Of a stretch of 64,000 bases of DNA, positions 27,301 to 39,300 are shown in pieces. Numbering within the stretch: position 1 is the stretch's first letter; each line of letters begins with the position of its first letter. The DNA comes from Gymnorhina tibicen (lineage: Eukaryota; Chordata; Aves; Passeriformes; Artamidae). The position numbers and the translations under genes were made by a program. Under the pieces are notes generated by a model. It had not been told where the DNA came from and did not search any database. It saw only the letters and a program-made list of their open reading frames with translations. The stretch spans positions 1,038,617 through 1,102,616 of the forward strand of contig VXAZ01000587.1 in NCBI GenBank assembly GCA_013399875.1. Reading direction: 5' to 3'.

Positions 27301-30300
27301 AGTCCTGTAGGAGATCACCTTCTAATTGTTCTAACTCAAGATGCTAATGCTGGCTTTTTAAAATATATGTTTGTGTAAAAGTACTTTTTAGGTTTCTCTT
27401 TAGGTAGACAGTGATGTGTACTTAAAGATGCTAAGTAGCATCTGTTTAGTGGATCACATTTGTGTGGCTTTATTCAGCGGATTCTTGCAGTTCAGCAGTT
27501 CTCCTTTTTAAAAGTAACAATTCAGGCACCTTGAGCCTCTGTTAGCATGCTAAATGACCTTCTGATAGTAACAATATCAAGAGTGCAGAAGAGTTACGGA
27601 TATTTCTTCCAATTCTGTTAAAAGTGTATGGTCTTATTGAATTTGAGGTTTGGGCTGCCTTAAAAAGAGAAGCAGCAAAGTTTCTTGCATTTTCATATAA
27701 ATAATAAAAATATTTTAGAAGGAGAATTTTCGTGCTATTGGTGAATTTTTGAAAGACTGAGGACCAGGCATTTGTTTTGTTGTTTTTGGTGGATAATACC
27801 TGGTTACTTAATTAGTCTTAAATTCATAGCATGTCTTAATAAGCTGTTTCCTATGCATTTAGCAAGTTTTCAAATTCTAGTTTCTAATTTATAATTCAAT
27901 GCTAACGTTAAACAGCGAAACTGAAAATGTATTTATTGTTCTTCGTTGAATTTTAATTTCTGTCTAAAAGCAGTCTGGCACAAATTGTGAATAAAAGTTA
28001 TTTATGGGGTAGATAAAACATAATGTGATATAAAACCTATTGGAGTTGATTTTGATATATTATTATTCTATTGAATGAAGCATCCTGATCTGTTTCAACT
28101 CTCAACCTTAGAACTGCTTCTACTCTCACTTCTGTGGTGAATGTCCTGTAACTTTGCCAAGTGTGGCGTGAAAATGACCAAAGCACCAAGGCATGGGTGC
28201 TGTAGCTGACTTTTCACAGTTCTGATTTGGTATTTGTAGTAGTTCCATAGTACCATCTTTCTGAGTCTTACGGACAGGATGTGCTGGCACAGGTTGCCCA
28301 GAGTTGTGGATGCCCCATCCCTGGAAGTGTTAAAAGTTGGGTGGAGCCCTGAATAAGCTGACCTAGTGAAAGGTGTCCCTGCCCATGGCAGGGGGCTTGG
28401 AATTAGATGATCTTTAAGGTCCTTTCCAACCCAAACCATTCTAGGATTCTGTGATTCTGTGAAATGAAATGTGAATTAGTAAGATGTACTTTCTTTACTT
28501 AATATTGTAACATTTTTTTGTTCTCGATAAAACAGTGTATTTTGGAATTACACTGGTAGTAGGAATTTATTTTTCCTAATTTGAAAAGCAGCATTTGACA
28601 TGCTGGGAGTTCCAATAGCATAGGAGATACTCAGTTACATAGGTAGGAAGTATGATAGTCTAATGGTCCAACACAAGACTAATAGTGTTTTTGTTTGGAT
28701 TTTTATTTTTTAATGTAGGGATAATGATGAGACAGCAAAAGAAGGGAAAGCACCTGTGAAAGAGAAGTATGTTGCAAAACCGAAGGCAATCCCTTCTCTT
28801 GGAAACAAGAATAGATTCCACCCCTATGCAAAGGAGAAGAATGCAGGCTCTGGAGACAAGAAGGCTGTTAATCGCAATAGAGTTTTTATTAGCAACATCC
28901 CATATGACATGAAATGGCAAGCTATTAAAGACCTGATGAGAGAGAAAGGTAACTCACTCCTTATAATACACTTCATACAGAAACGGATAGGGCTTAAATG
29001 CAACGGATGTGTCCTTTGAGCCACACAGATTTGATTTGACTTTTTTTGTTTTGGCCTTTACTCGGTACATCTATCTCCCTTCCCCCTCTTTCATCCGAGA
29101 CAATTGCATTGCAGGGTAGGCTGGGTAAATGAAGTGCTCACAATCTTCTGCCATTCTGGTGTGACAGTAGAGAGTATATGCATGACCTCATGAGTTCTTC
29201 AAGAGATTGTGTTTTGTCTAGTTGTAGTTCTTGTAGATTTTTTTTCTCTAAGGGCTATTGTATTTAAGCAACACATTAAGTGTGTTAACCTGAATAATAA
29301 GGGATGTCTTTCAAAAGTTGTTTTGTATTTCTTTGGTGGAATCTGGCTGTGGCATTAACTTGGTCTGCATTGTCACTACCGCCATGACTGTTTGTCTGGA
29401 GCTTTGTATTAAAAGCTTGTTACTATTGTTGCAGTTCTGATAGAGAAACCTGACTACCCCAAACATTTTATATTAAATTTGGGGTAAAATAATGTTAATA
29501 TATGGATTTTGTAAAAAGTTAGTTCTGTGTTTTCCTTGAAAAATTGATTCTTCAAAAGTAATGCAAAGCACACTTGGCTTTTAGGCTGTGAAAAATGCCA
29601 GACCCCCTTCTGTAACTGCTGGTTTATCTGTTGTAAGGTGACGTGACTATTTGATTGGTTTATTTACTGAAACTTCCTACTTTAGAAAGTGAGTCGCTTG
29701 CTGTGAAATATTTGAAGTGTAAATTTGGTTATTATTGAAGGCAAACTTTTGATTGAAGATATTCAGGTAGAAAGTCACCTTAAAACAGGTGTTGTGAGTA
29801 GGATGATAAATGTAACACTTTTCAGTGAACGTTGACGTTTCATTTGTTAGGTTAAGGGACTGTGTATATCTGAATTTGTTCACCAACTATATCATACTGG
29901 CCAAAATATGATCTGTAGTATGAATTAGGTTAAATATAGTTGTTTGTTTTTAGCTTTTGAGAATGTGGCTGCTGCATATTTCTGAAAACTAGCTAAATTA
30001 TATAGCCATTGACAGGAGGTATGTTGGTCTGGTTTTGATTGTTGGTGAATAATAGGTGATTCTCTGTAGACTTGTGCACAGGGGCACAGTAAAGAAAGAT
30101 ACTGGTGTTTAAATGCATTGTCTCTTGGTATTTTCCCTTTGTATGTCTTATGTAGTTGGTGAGGTTACATACGTGGAGCTGTTTAAGGATGCTGAAGGAA
30201 AATCAAGGGTAAGTGCCGTGGGCAACAATCTGCTAGAGGTTTAAAAGTTCCTCAGCAGTTTTATTTTTGTATAATACCTGTACCAGTTATTGGAAAGTAA

Positions 30301-33300
30301 GTTTCATTTTTACACTGATTTTCATTAAGGTAGCCTTGAGGATTCTGTATTAGAAGTAGTCTGACACCTTCATGCAACTCACACTGGTTGGTTGTAAGGG
30401 ACAAAGTACTTCTGTAAATGTTAACAAATGGCATTTACTTAATTCTTCTTTTTAGCCAACACCTTTGCCTTGGTACAAATCTGTTTCCTATAAAGGACGT
30501 TCAGTAAACCAATCATTTTATTTAAATTTTGTTAGTGTAGTATTCTCTTCTTGGGGCCAATAAGTATAAAATGTTAGCTAAGAATATACTGGGTGAAGTG
30601 CCTGATTTCACAGCTTTGCAGGGTTGGTACTTTTAAACAGTGGGTTAATGTATTTACTTTCTTAAAACTAAATGGATGGAGATGGTTGGTAGCCAACAGA
30701 GTGCCTGCAATGAGGCACTAATAGTGAAGATTGTTAAAGCTCCTCTGTCTTCTTAATATTATAGTCAAAAGTTTGGCCAATAGCAGCTCCAAACCTGCAG
30801 TGAGAACGTGAGAAATGCAGGTTTGAGTCTTAACTGAGGTTGTATCAATTGTTGGAAATTACTTTCTTTAATACTTGTTAAAACTAAAACATGCTTTCAG
30901 CTTTGCTATACTTAAAGAAATCCTCCACTCTTTGCTTTATTAGAAGGATTCTGGTGCAGTCAATAAGGTTATTTTCTTATAAGGTAATTTCTCAATTATG
31001 CTGTAGTACTGAAGAGGTATGCAGACTGCTTGTTCATTGTACTGGTGTACTTGATGTAGGTAGATTTGAATTTTGTAGTTAGTGGACAGCTTTTAATGAC
31101 ATGATGAGTGTCTTGATTGGTTTTTGGTTATGTTTTGGGGTTGTTTTCTTTCCACCTTTTCCCTCCCACCTCCTCTTCCTAATTGTCCTTACGTGGATCT
31201 GTGTGGCATTTTTCCAATTCTGGTTTGACTCAAAGAGCGTAAGAGACAGTGTATTCTCTTGCATTTGGAAGGTATGTATGGTGAGAAAGTAGGAGAAATT
31301 CAGATTGGCTACCACTAAAGAGCATGTATTACGGATTTTGAAGCTGAAAATAACTTGTATAGTTACTTAACAGTGAGCTGGGATCTTTAACTGGAATCTT
31401 CATTGCTCTATCATATGTGCTGACTGACTTCTTGTTTTTTTGCTTGTTTTCTCTTTACATATGATGACAAATCTCGTGGATATAGGGTTGTGGGTAAGTT
31501 TTATTTTTTTATGTGTGTAGAAGCACACTGCTATCCAAACATTCTATTAGTCTTGGCGTTTTAAACTTTATTTTAATACTCTAAATGTTTTGATCTCTTT
31601 CTAAGTGTGGTTGAATTCAAAGATGAAGAATTCGTTAAGAAGGCATTAGAAACTATGAACAAATATGATCTTAGTGGAAGACCCCTGAATATTAAAGAGG
31701 TATGTTTATTGCTGCTGTTTTGAATTTGAAAGAGTGAAGATACTAAAGCTACTGAGATGACCATGCAGTGTTCTGAGAATCTTAGATGTGTAATTTCCAG
31801 TTTCATTTCTTGTGAAATTTTCTTAATGGGCTGAACTGCATGTTGGCTTGCAGAAAGTTGGATTTTATGCCAAGTAAACTGACAAAAAGCATGTCCTAAA
31901 GTCAAAATAATCGAATGCTGTTTTTTGTTAAAGCAACTTTACTTCATATTCTTACCTTAGTGTCATCAGGTCTTTCCCAAACTAAATAATTCTATGTTTA
32001 CATTGCTTACCTGCTTCAAAATATGACACAGAATGAGCTAGTTATTAGACCGCTACATATGTGCAAAAATGGGGCTGGAAATAGAGAAGTTGTGCTGTCT
32101 GGAAAGTGAAATAATGTCAGCATTTCTGTTGTAGTGCTGTAGTATATGATGTGTCTGATGCAGTTATTCTTGTCCTGTTACAACTTTAATAATGGTATTA
32201 ATAAATAATACAAAACCACCACCTAATTAAATTAATTCAGTTCTTGGAAGAAAGTGCTAGACTGACAGTCCTTTAGCTTGAAATCTTTTCTACTTGTCCA
32301 TAGGCTAGGTACAGCATGTGAAGTGGCAGTGCACGCTTCCTCAACAAGTGCTTTGCCAATATGCCTCAACCCTCATCCGAAAGGACCCACCTCTAGAGGT
32401 GAGGGAATTAGGTCTCCATGCTAATTCAGTTCTTGATCCCTCTGACATGGACAAGCGTATTTATTAGTTGATAATTTTGATGGGTTTATGCAGAATTTCA
32501 GATAGTTCCGTTTTGTTTGTTGCCAGTCCTGTTGTTGATGGTTCAGTGGCTTTATTTGTGCCCGTGTTTCAGGATCCTGAAGGGGAACATGCTCGGAGGG
32601 CGTTACAGCGGGGAGGAGGACAGTTCCCAGGAGGACATGGACCTGATGCAGCACCTGGAATGATGAACTTACCGCCTTCTATTCTCAATAATCCAAACAT
32701 TCCTCCTGAGGTTATCAGTAATTTGCAAGCAGGCAGGCTTGGATCCACAATTTTTGTTGCCAATGTAAGCTTAAAACTGTATTTTATAACTTTAATGTTT
32801 GATCTTTGTAAGACATCTTACACCTGTGTAGTTCAGTTTTAATACAAAGAGGAGGCTGGAAATTAGTTCACAATTAGTATATCCAACTGCAGATGTTGTA
32901 TATGTGTTCAGATCTTGGACGTGGAAAGATACATTAAACTCTTGAGACTGACATTCACTTTTAATTACTGCACAGTCACCTGTTGATTCAAAAATATTTT
33001 GTACATCTTTTCACTATGTATTTACAACTGCATTTCTTTTTTATTAAATACATACTTCAGTTCATCTTGCTGGTTACTTTAGACTAACATAATAAAGTTC
33101 CAACAAATATAGTGGTTCAAGTTCTTCATTAGCACAGAAGACTACTGTATTTATATGAGGTCTTGTGGAAGTACAGTTGCCCTTCTCAAGAGCCAACCCA
33201 ATGTTAGTATGTTAATAAAAGTAAAATACATGTACATAGAATAAATTATTGACTTTCTGGACTGGGATGCAGTGTGTGTATATTACAAAATCTCAACTAT

Positions 33301-36300
33301 TTACAATTATCAAGCATTTTGTCAATGAGAAGTTAACAGCAATGCAGAAAATCTCTTCCAAATGTAATGGCAGAACAGAGATGTGCATGGAAATCTCTGA
33401 TGTATTTCTGTGTTTAAGCTTGACTTCAAAGTTGGCTGGAAGAAACTGAAGGAGGTATTCAGCATTGCTGGAACCGTGAAGCGTGCAGACATCAAAGAAG
33501 ATAAAGATGGCAAGAGTCGAGGAATGGGAACAGTTACCTTTGAACAAGCAATTGAAGCTGTTCAAGCAATATGTATCCTTGGTTTTGAAAAATAATTGGA
33601 TCAAGTATTGATTAATGGTTCTGACAGCGTAGTTTTGCAAATGGTGCTTATTTGCCTTGTAGCTACCATAGAGGGACTAGAGTGTAATACTGTGCAGATT
33701 CCGTTTGTAATGACTGAGTGTACTACTGAATTCTAAAAGTTCCTGATGATGTTGAGCAAAATTAAAATATCTGGGAGCATGACAATTGTGAAATGAACTT
33801 TAATGTACCTAACAGCTTGTATTGCATCTTCTGGCCTAATTCTCTGGAATTGGGTTTCTAGAGGTAAGGTAGGGAAAGATAAGACTCATAGTAATTGACA
33901 GAAATAAAATAAATTACATTGATTCTTCATAAGTACTTAAATTGCCTTCTTAAGATTCCTTGACTTGCATTTCTTCAGCTATGTTCAATGGACAATTCCT
34001 GTTCGATAGACCCATGCATGTAAAAATGGTAAGTTGCTTTCATTTCTTTCTGCTTTATATGTCTCTGCCAAAACCTTGAAAGGATCATAGCATAACATCC
34101 TTGTTTTTTATCAGGATGATAAATCAGTTCCTCATGAAGACTTCCGTGTTGTGGACAGCAAAAGCTCACAATTACCTCGTGAGTGCACGATCTGTTTTCT
34201 ACTCCTTGCACTTAATATATGGTGATTCATGTTTTGGCACAGTTTAGTAGTACTTTTGCTTACTGTGGTCTCTGTGATACAGAGGAAGGTCTCTCTTCTG
34301 ATCATAGTTATTTTTGTGTTTTTGAGGTGGTCTTGGTGGCATTGGTATGGGACTTGGACCAGGTGGACAGCCCATCAGTGCAACACAGCTGAGCATGGGT
34401 GGTGGAATGGGGAGCATGGGTCCGGGAGGTAAATCCATGTTCTTCATTTTTAAGTTGTACAGAGCTATAAGTTTAAAATTGTCGTTTCTGTATTTGGAAG
34501 AATGACAGACTTTTGACAAAGCAAGCATTGTGTAGTGTGCTTTTGAAATTTTAATTGTGTCTGAATTTTTAAAAATCCATTAGGATGTACTAAGTGTTGT
34601 TTATCTTTTTGGTTTAAAGGTATGGGAATAGACGGCCCAGGATTTGGTGGAATGAGTAGAATGGGAGGCGGTAGGTGCAATGAAGTTTTTTGCATTGAAT
34701 ATTTTTTTAATACTGTATAGAAAACACTTTTCCTTATTTTACAGGACTTCCTGGATTTCGTGGAATGGAAGGGATGCCTAACATGGGAGGATTTGGAGTC
34801 AACCGAATGGGAGGTAGTTGAACACCGTTCCTGTACGCTTATTAGTTTGCTAATATTTATTTATTAAAAGCTCTCCATTTAGGGGTGGGTAATACAGATG
34901 AGTTCAAAGGAAGCAGTTGCATGAGTGGAGGCCTAGGAACTGGCAGGAGAGTTGTGTAATGGGTGCCTCTGACTTGTGCATTAGACTCACTTCTATTTAA
35001 ACAAGCAGCTGTGAAACAAGCGTTGTAGGAGCATCAACTTGGATGTAAATAACAGAAAATTCCTGGTGTTTTGCTTTGTTCTCTACAGAAATGTTCCGTG
35101 GTGGAATGGGAGCAAACATGGAAAGAGAATTTGGTCGTGGTGACATGGCATTGAACCGTGGTTTTGGAGAGTCTTTTGGAAGGATGGGTATGGTAACTGT
35201 TAAAATGTCTGTGACATAGTATTGGAAGAGTTTTTCTAGAAGAAGAGGAGACCTGGTTTCATTTGGTCATCTTCTTCTGTCTCTTCTCTCCCAGTCATTA
35301 CTGTAAGGATGTAATCTGAGTGTTCATTACAGCCACCACTTAAGACAGAGGTTCAGGTGTGAAGGTTTTTTCCCTCTGTAAAATATAAATGAAATAACTA
35401 TTTGAGGAAAGCATTTACCTTCATACTGTTTAATTTGTGGGGTATTAAATCTTTGGGGTGTTGAAGTATTTGCTTCTGATAATCCTGAACAAGCTGTCCA
35501 TGTACAGCCTTTGTAACTTCCATGAGTCCATTCTGCAAATGCATGGTGTAATACTGCTTTTACTGCAAATCAGGTAGCATTGGACAGGAGTGGTGAATTT
35601 TGGTGCCCTCAGTTTTCATCCTGCCTTCTGAGCTCATACAGCTCAGAATGGTATTTGTTGGCCTCTTCTGTAACTGAGCCAGCATTATTTTGTTTATAGA
35701 TTATATCTTGTTGACAGTGGGGTGCCCTCAAATGAGTTACTCTTTTATCTTCAGAGGTGTGGAAGTGCTCAGTGGTAGAGCCTTCTTGCCCTTTGTTACT
35801 ATGCTGTTACCTGGATGAACCAAAATCATTTAGGTTGGAAAAGATCACCAAGTCCAACCTTTAACCCAGCACTACCAAGTCCATCAGTAAACCAGGTCAC
35901 CAAGAGCCACATGTACACGTCTTTTAAATCCCTTCAGGGATGGTGACTCCACCGCTTCATTGGTCAGCCTGTATGATTGACATCTCTTTCTGTGAAGCAG
36001 TTTTTCCTAATATCCAATCTAAACCTCCCTGGTTTAACTTGAGGCCGTTTCCTCTTGTTCTGTTGCTTGTTGCTTGGTAGAAGAGACTGACCCCCACATC
36101 TCTGCAACCTCCTTTCAGGTAGTTACAGAGAGCAGAAGGGTGTTCTCCCTGAGTCTCCTTTTCTCCAGGCTGAACACCCCAGCTCCCTCAGCCATTCCTC
36201 ACAAGGCTTGTGCTCCAGAGCCTTGATCAGCTTTGTTGCCCTTTTCTGGACACACTCCAGCACCTCGATGTCTTTCTTGTTGTAAGGGGCCCAAAACTGA

Positions 36301-39300
36301 ACACAAAATGCATTCTAGGAAATGGCTGTTCTTCCTCCTCCCTGTTTCTTGTACTTTTCCATTCCCTTAATTCACCTCCTTGAAAGAGAAGAACTCCTAA
36401 GAGCATAAGGTTCATCTGGTCTAAAAGTTGATTTATTTATTTATTTTTAAAATTACATTAGTGGAGGCAAGTCATAGCAAAGGGTAACTGTTGTGTGCTT
36501 CTCTTCAATACTGATAATTGTGTAGAAGCGGTAAGAACATAGTAAGCTTGTCCTTTGAGCTAGTCTTAATGCCTTGGAATGAATGTCTTAGAAATCAAGT
36601 GTATGCTTTCACTCTGGCTACTTGCATAAACATCTGTTTCCTGAGTGAAAATGCAAGGCCACTTCAGTGATAAATGTTTCTGCAAGCAGTAGGCTTCTGA
36701 GTCTTCTGGTTACACGTTGGTTTTGAAATGCGCGAACACGGCCACTGTGAGAAACTGTTGTGGGTGTCTTTCATTCAGTAGATCCAGCAAGCTTCAGTTT
36801 ACAATCTGTTAGTGATCTTACCATTTGAATTTTGTCCTGAGAACCAAGCTTAGAGATTCCCAGCTTAACCTTAAATAATGGAAGGAAATTGTGAGGACTT
36901 TTAATAGATACTGTGTTTGATCAGGGAAGGCCCTAATGTACTCCTGTTACAATATTTAGGTTAATGGTATCTTAAAAAGAAATACTGTGGAGGCATTTGG
37001 TTTCAGTAACCTTGAAATCAAGGAACATGTCTTTGATTGGGCTGTAGTATCAGAGTGAAATTGAGGATGTTGGATTTGCAGCAGAATTGTTGACTTTTTA
37101 TATTATGAAGTTCATCTGAGACAAAGCCTTGAGTTTTGAGGTTGTTCTTCCTGATGTGGGAAATGGCTCATTTAGTTTTACCATGTTTGTGCTGCTGGCA
37201 GACTGTCAGAGGGGAGAAAAGCTAGAAAGAAATCGGAGTAGCTTAAATCCCATAGTAGAAAAGGAGGAACTAATTTTACTTACTAGATGTTCCTATTTAG
37301 TGTGTATAATAAAGGCACACATTAAAGTGCCCTATAGAAAAGTATTTCCAGGTAACATTGAGATCAGTGCACTTCATTAGCGTGTGCTTTGTTTTTTTCA
37401 CTAACTGGTGGTTTCAGTGTATGTCACTTCATTATTTTTCTCTGTTTAGGTGGTGCAATGATTGGTGTTTTTGCAGGAGGAATGGGAGCACCTAGCATGG
37501 GCCCAGTAAGATCTGGAATGAGTAGGTTAACTTGTTTCAATAGAACATAAATGCATAGGCAATGTAACAATACGGTGTACACCTCCTTGTATCAGAGGAA
37601 CTTGTAGTGTAGTGTGTTGCTGGTGACAGAAGTAGAACTCTGTTGCATATGACAAGTCTAACAGTTTTCAAAGCTGTTTTGTTGAGGTAAAAGTTCAGAG
37701 GAAAACTAGCTAATACAGTCTTGCCCTTAATCTTAGATTTTGAATGGTTTCAACTTCTAGTTTGGGGGGAGAAGTGATTAAAGTAAACTTGTGTTTCAGA
37801 AAAAAGACAGGCAGAGATATATGAGTAAACTTCATGAAGCTGAACCTCAGTAATCTGTCATCATTGAAATAAAAATCAGCCTTAAATTTCAGATTATCAC
37901 CCAGTTTAATTTTGTGCTAAGTTCCAGTACTGAGTTTGTACTGCAGCAACTGTCTGAGTTCCTCAGGCTAGAGCAGATGAGAAGCTAAAATCTTGCTAAT
38001 GCCAATCTTGAAAGCCATAAGGCCTAAAGAGAGGGTCCCTCATGAAGGATCTTGATAGTTTTACCGTACATTAAATTTTAATTATGAATCCAGAAACATT
38101 ATAGTACTTGAATACTATTGCTCTTAGTTCTTTATATGAAATAAATGAATGTATTTTATTCCATGTGTGTACTTTTTATCGGGGCTTAATCCATGACACA
38201 TAGGAGAGTTCATGCTCTTTACAGTACTTGCAGTACCTTCTGTTCTCGGCAAAAAAAAGCCTTCTCTGGAAGATTTTGTAATTAAGTGTGGGTATGGCTG
38301 CATTAAGTAAAGCTGAATGTAAATGCAGGAAGCCAAATAAACAATAGTGTATCTGCTCAAGTTATCTGTATCTTAGTATTGCCACAGTTATTTATTTCAT
38401 CTTTTTGGTAAAAGGTATCATATTTTTATTAATTAAACAAGACAGCCTTTAAATCTGAATTCTTGTGTTCAACATTTGCTGCATTAGATGGTATGACTAA
38501 TAGCCTGATGCAGTTTGGTTTTACTTTTATTTTAGAACTGACACTCTGTATTTTGTAATACTTTGTTTTAAAATACTAGCCATGCTACTCGATAAATCAC
38601 TTTGCATGTGTAAAAGTTATGGTTTATATTACAGCAGTTTTAATAAAGTTATTCTTCTCCTGACACAAGAACTTTATTTTATACCAAATATTAGTGTGTT
38701 TATTACTAAAAGGAGATTTTATTTTATCCTCCATTTCTTTCTCTGTGCAGGTGGTGGAATGGGTGGTATGAACAATATGGCTGGAGGAATGGGAATGGAT
38801 CGGATGGGTTCTGGTTTTGATCGAATGGGACCAGCCATGGGTGGAGGCCTGGACAGGAACATGGACATGGATCGAGGATTTGTGCCTGGCCCGATGGGAA
38901 GTGGCATGAGAGAGAGATTAGGCTCTAAAGGCAACCAGATATTTGTGAGAAATGTAAGCAATTAAGTGTATAGAAACCACAAGCTTATTTTGTGTGAGTT
39001 TGATTACACGCTCTTTTCCTCATTATAATATTTTGTTATCAATAATACTTTTTTATTCTAGCTTCCTTTTGACTTGACCTGGCAGAAGCTAAAGGAGAAA
39101 TTCAGTCAATGTGGTATGTATATGAACCTTACCCCTGCTCATCTCCATGGACTTCATGTGTTACGTGGTGTTTATTAGATAACAACACGAAGACTGACTC
39201 TGAAGAAGAGTCTGGCTAGCTTAATCTTTCTTATTTCACCCAGCTTTCTTGAGTTTTATAAACAATTTTTAGGCATGACAGAACACAAGACCAAGGTACA

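Noticed and set aside
28095..28439. 114-codon minus-strand ORF in MYEF2 intron 1
   Set aside because: Largely antisense to a CR1 3' fragment.
31101..31292. 63-codon hydrophobic plus-strand ORF with a GTATGT donor in MYEF2 intron 3
   Set aside because: Thymine-rich intronic DNA gives Phe/Leu-rich ORFs by chance; including it would break the MYEF2 frame.
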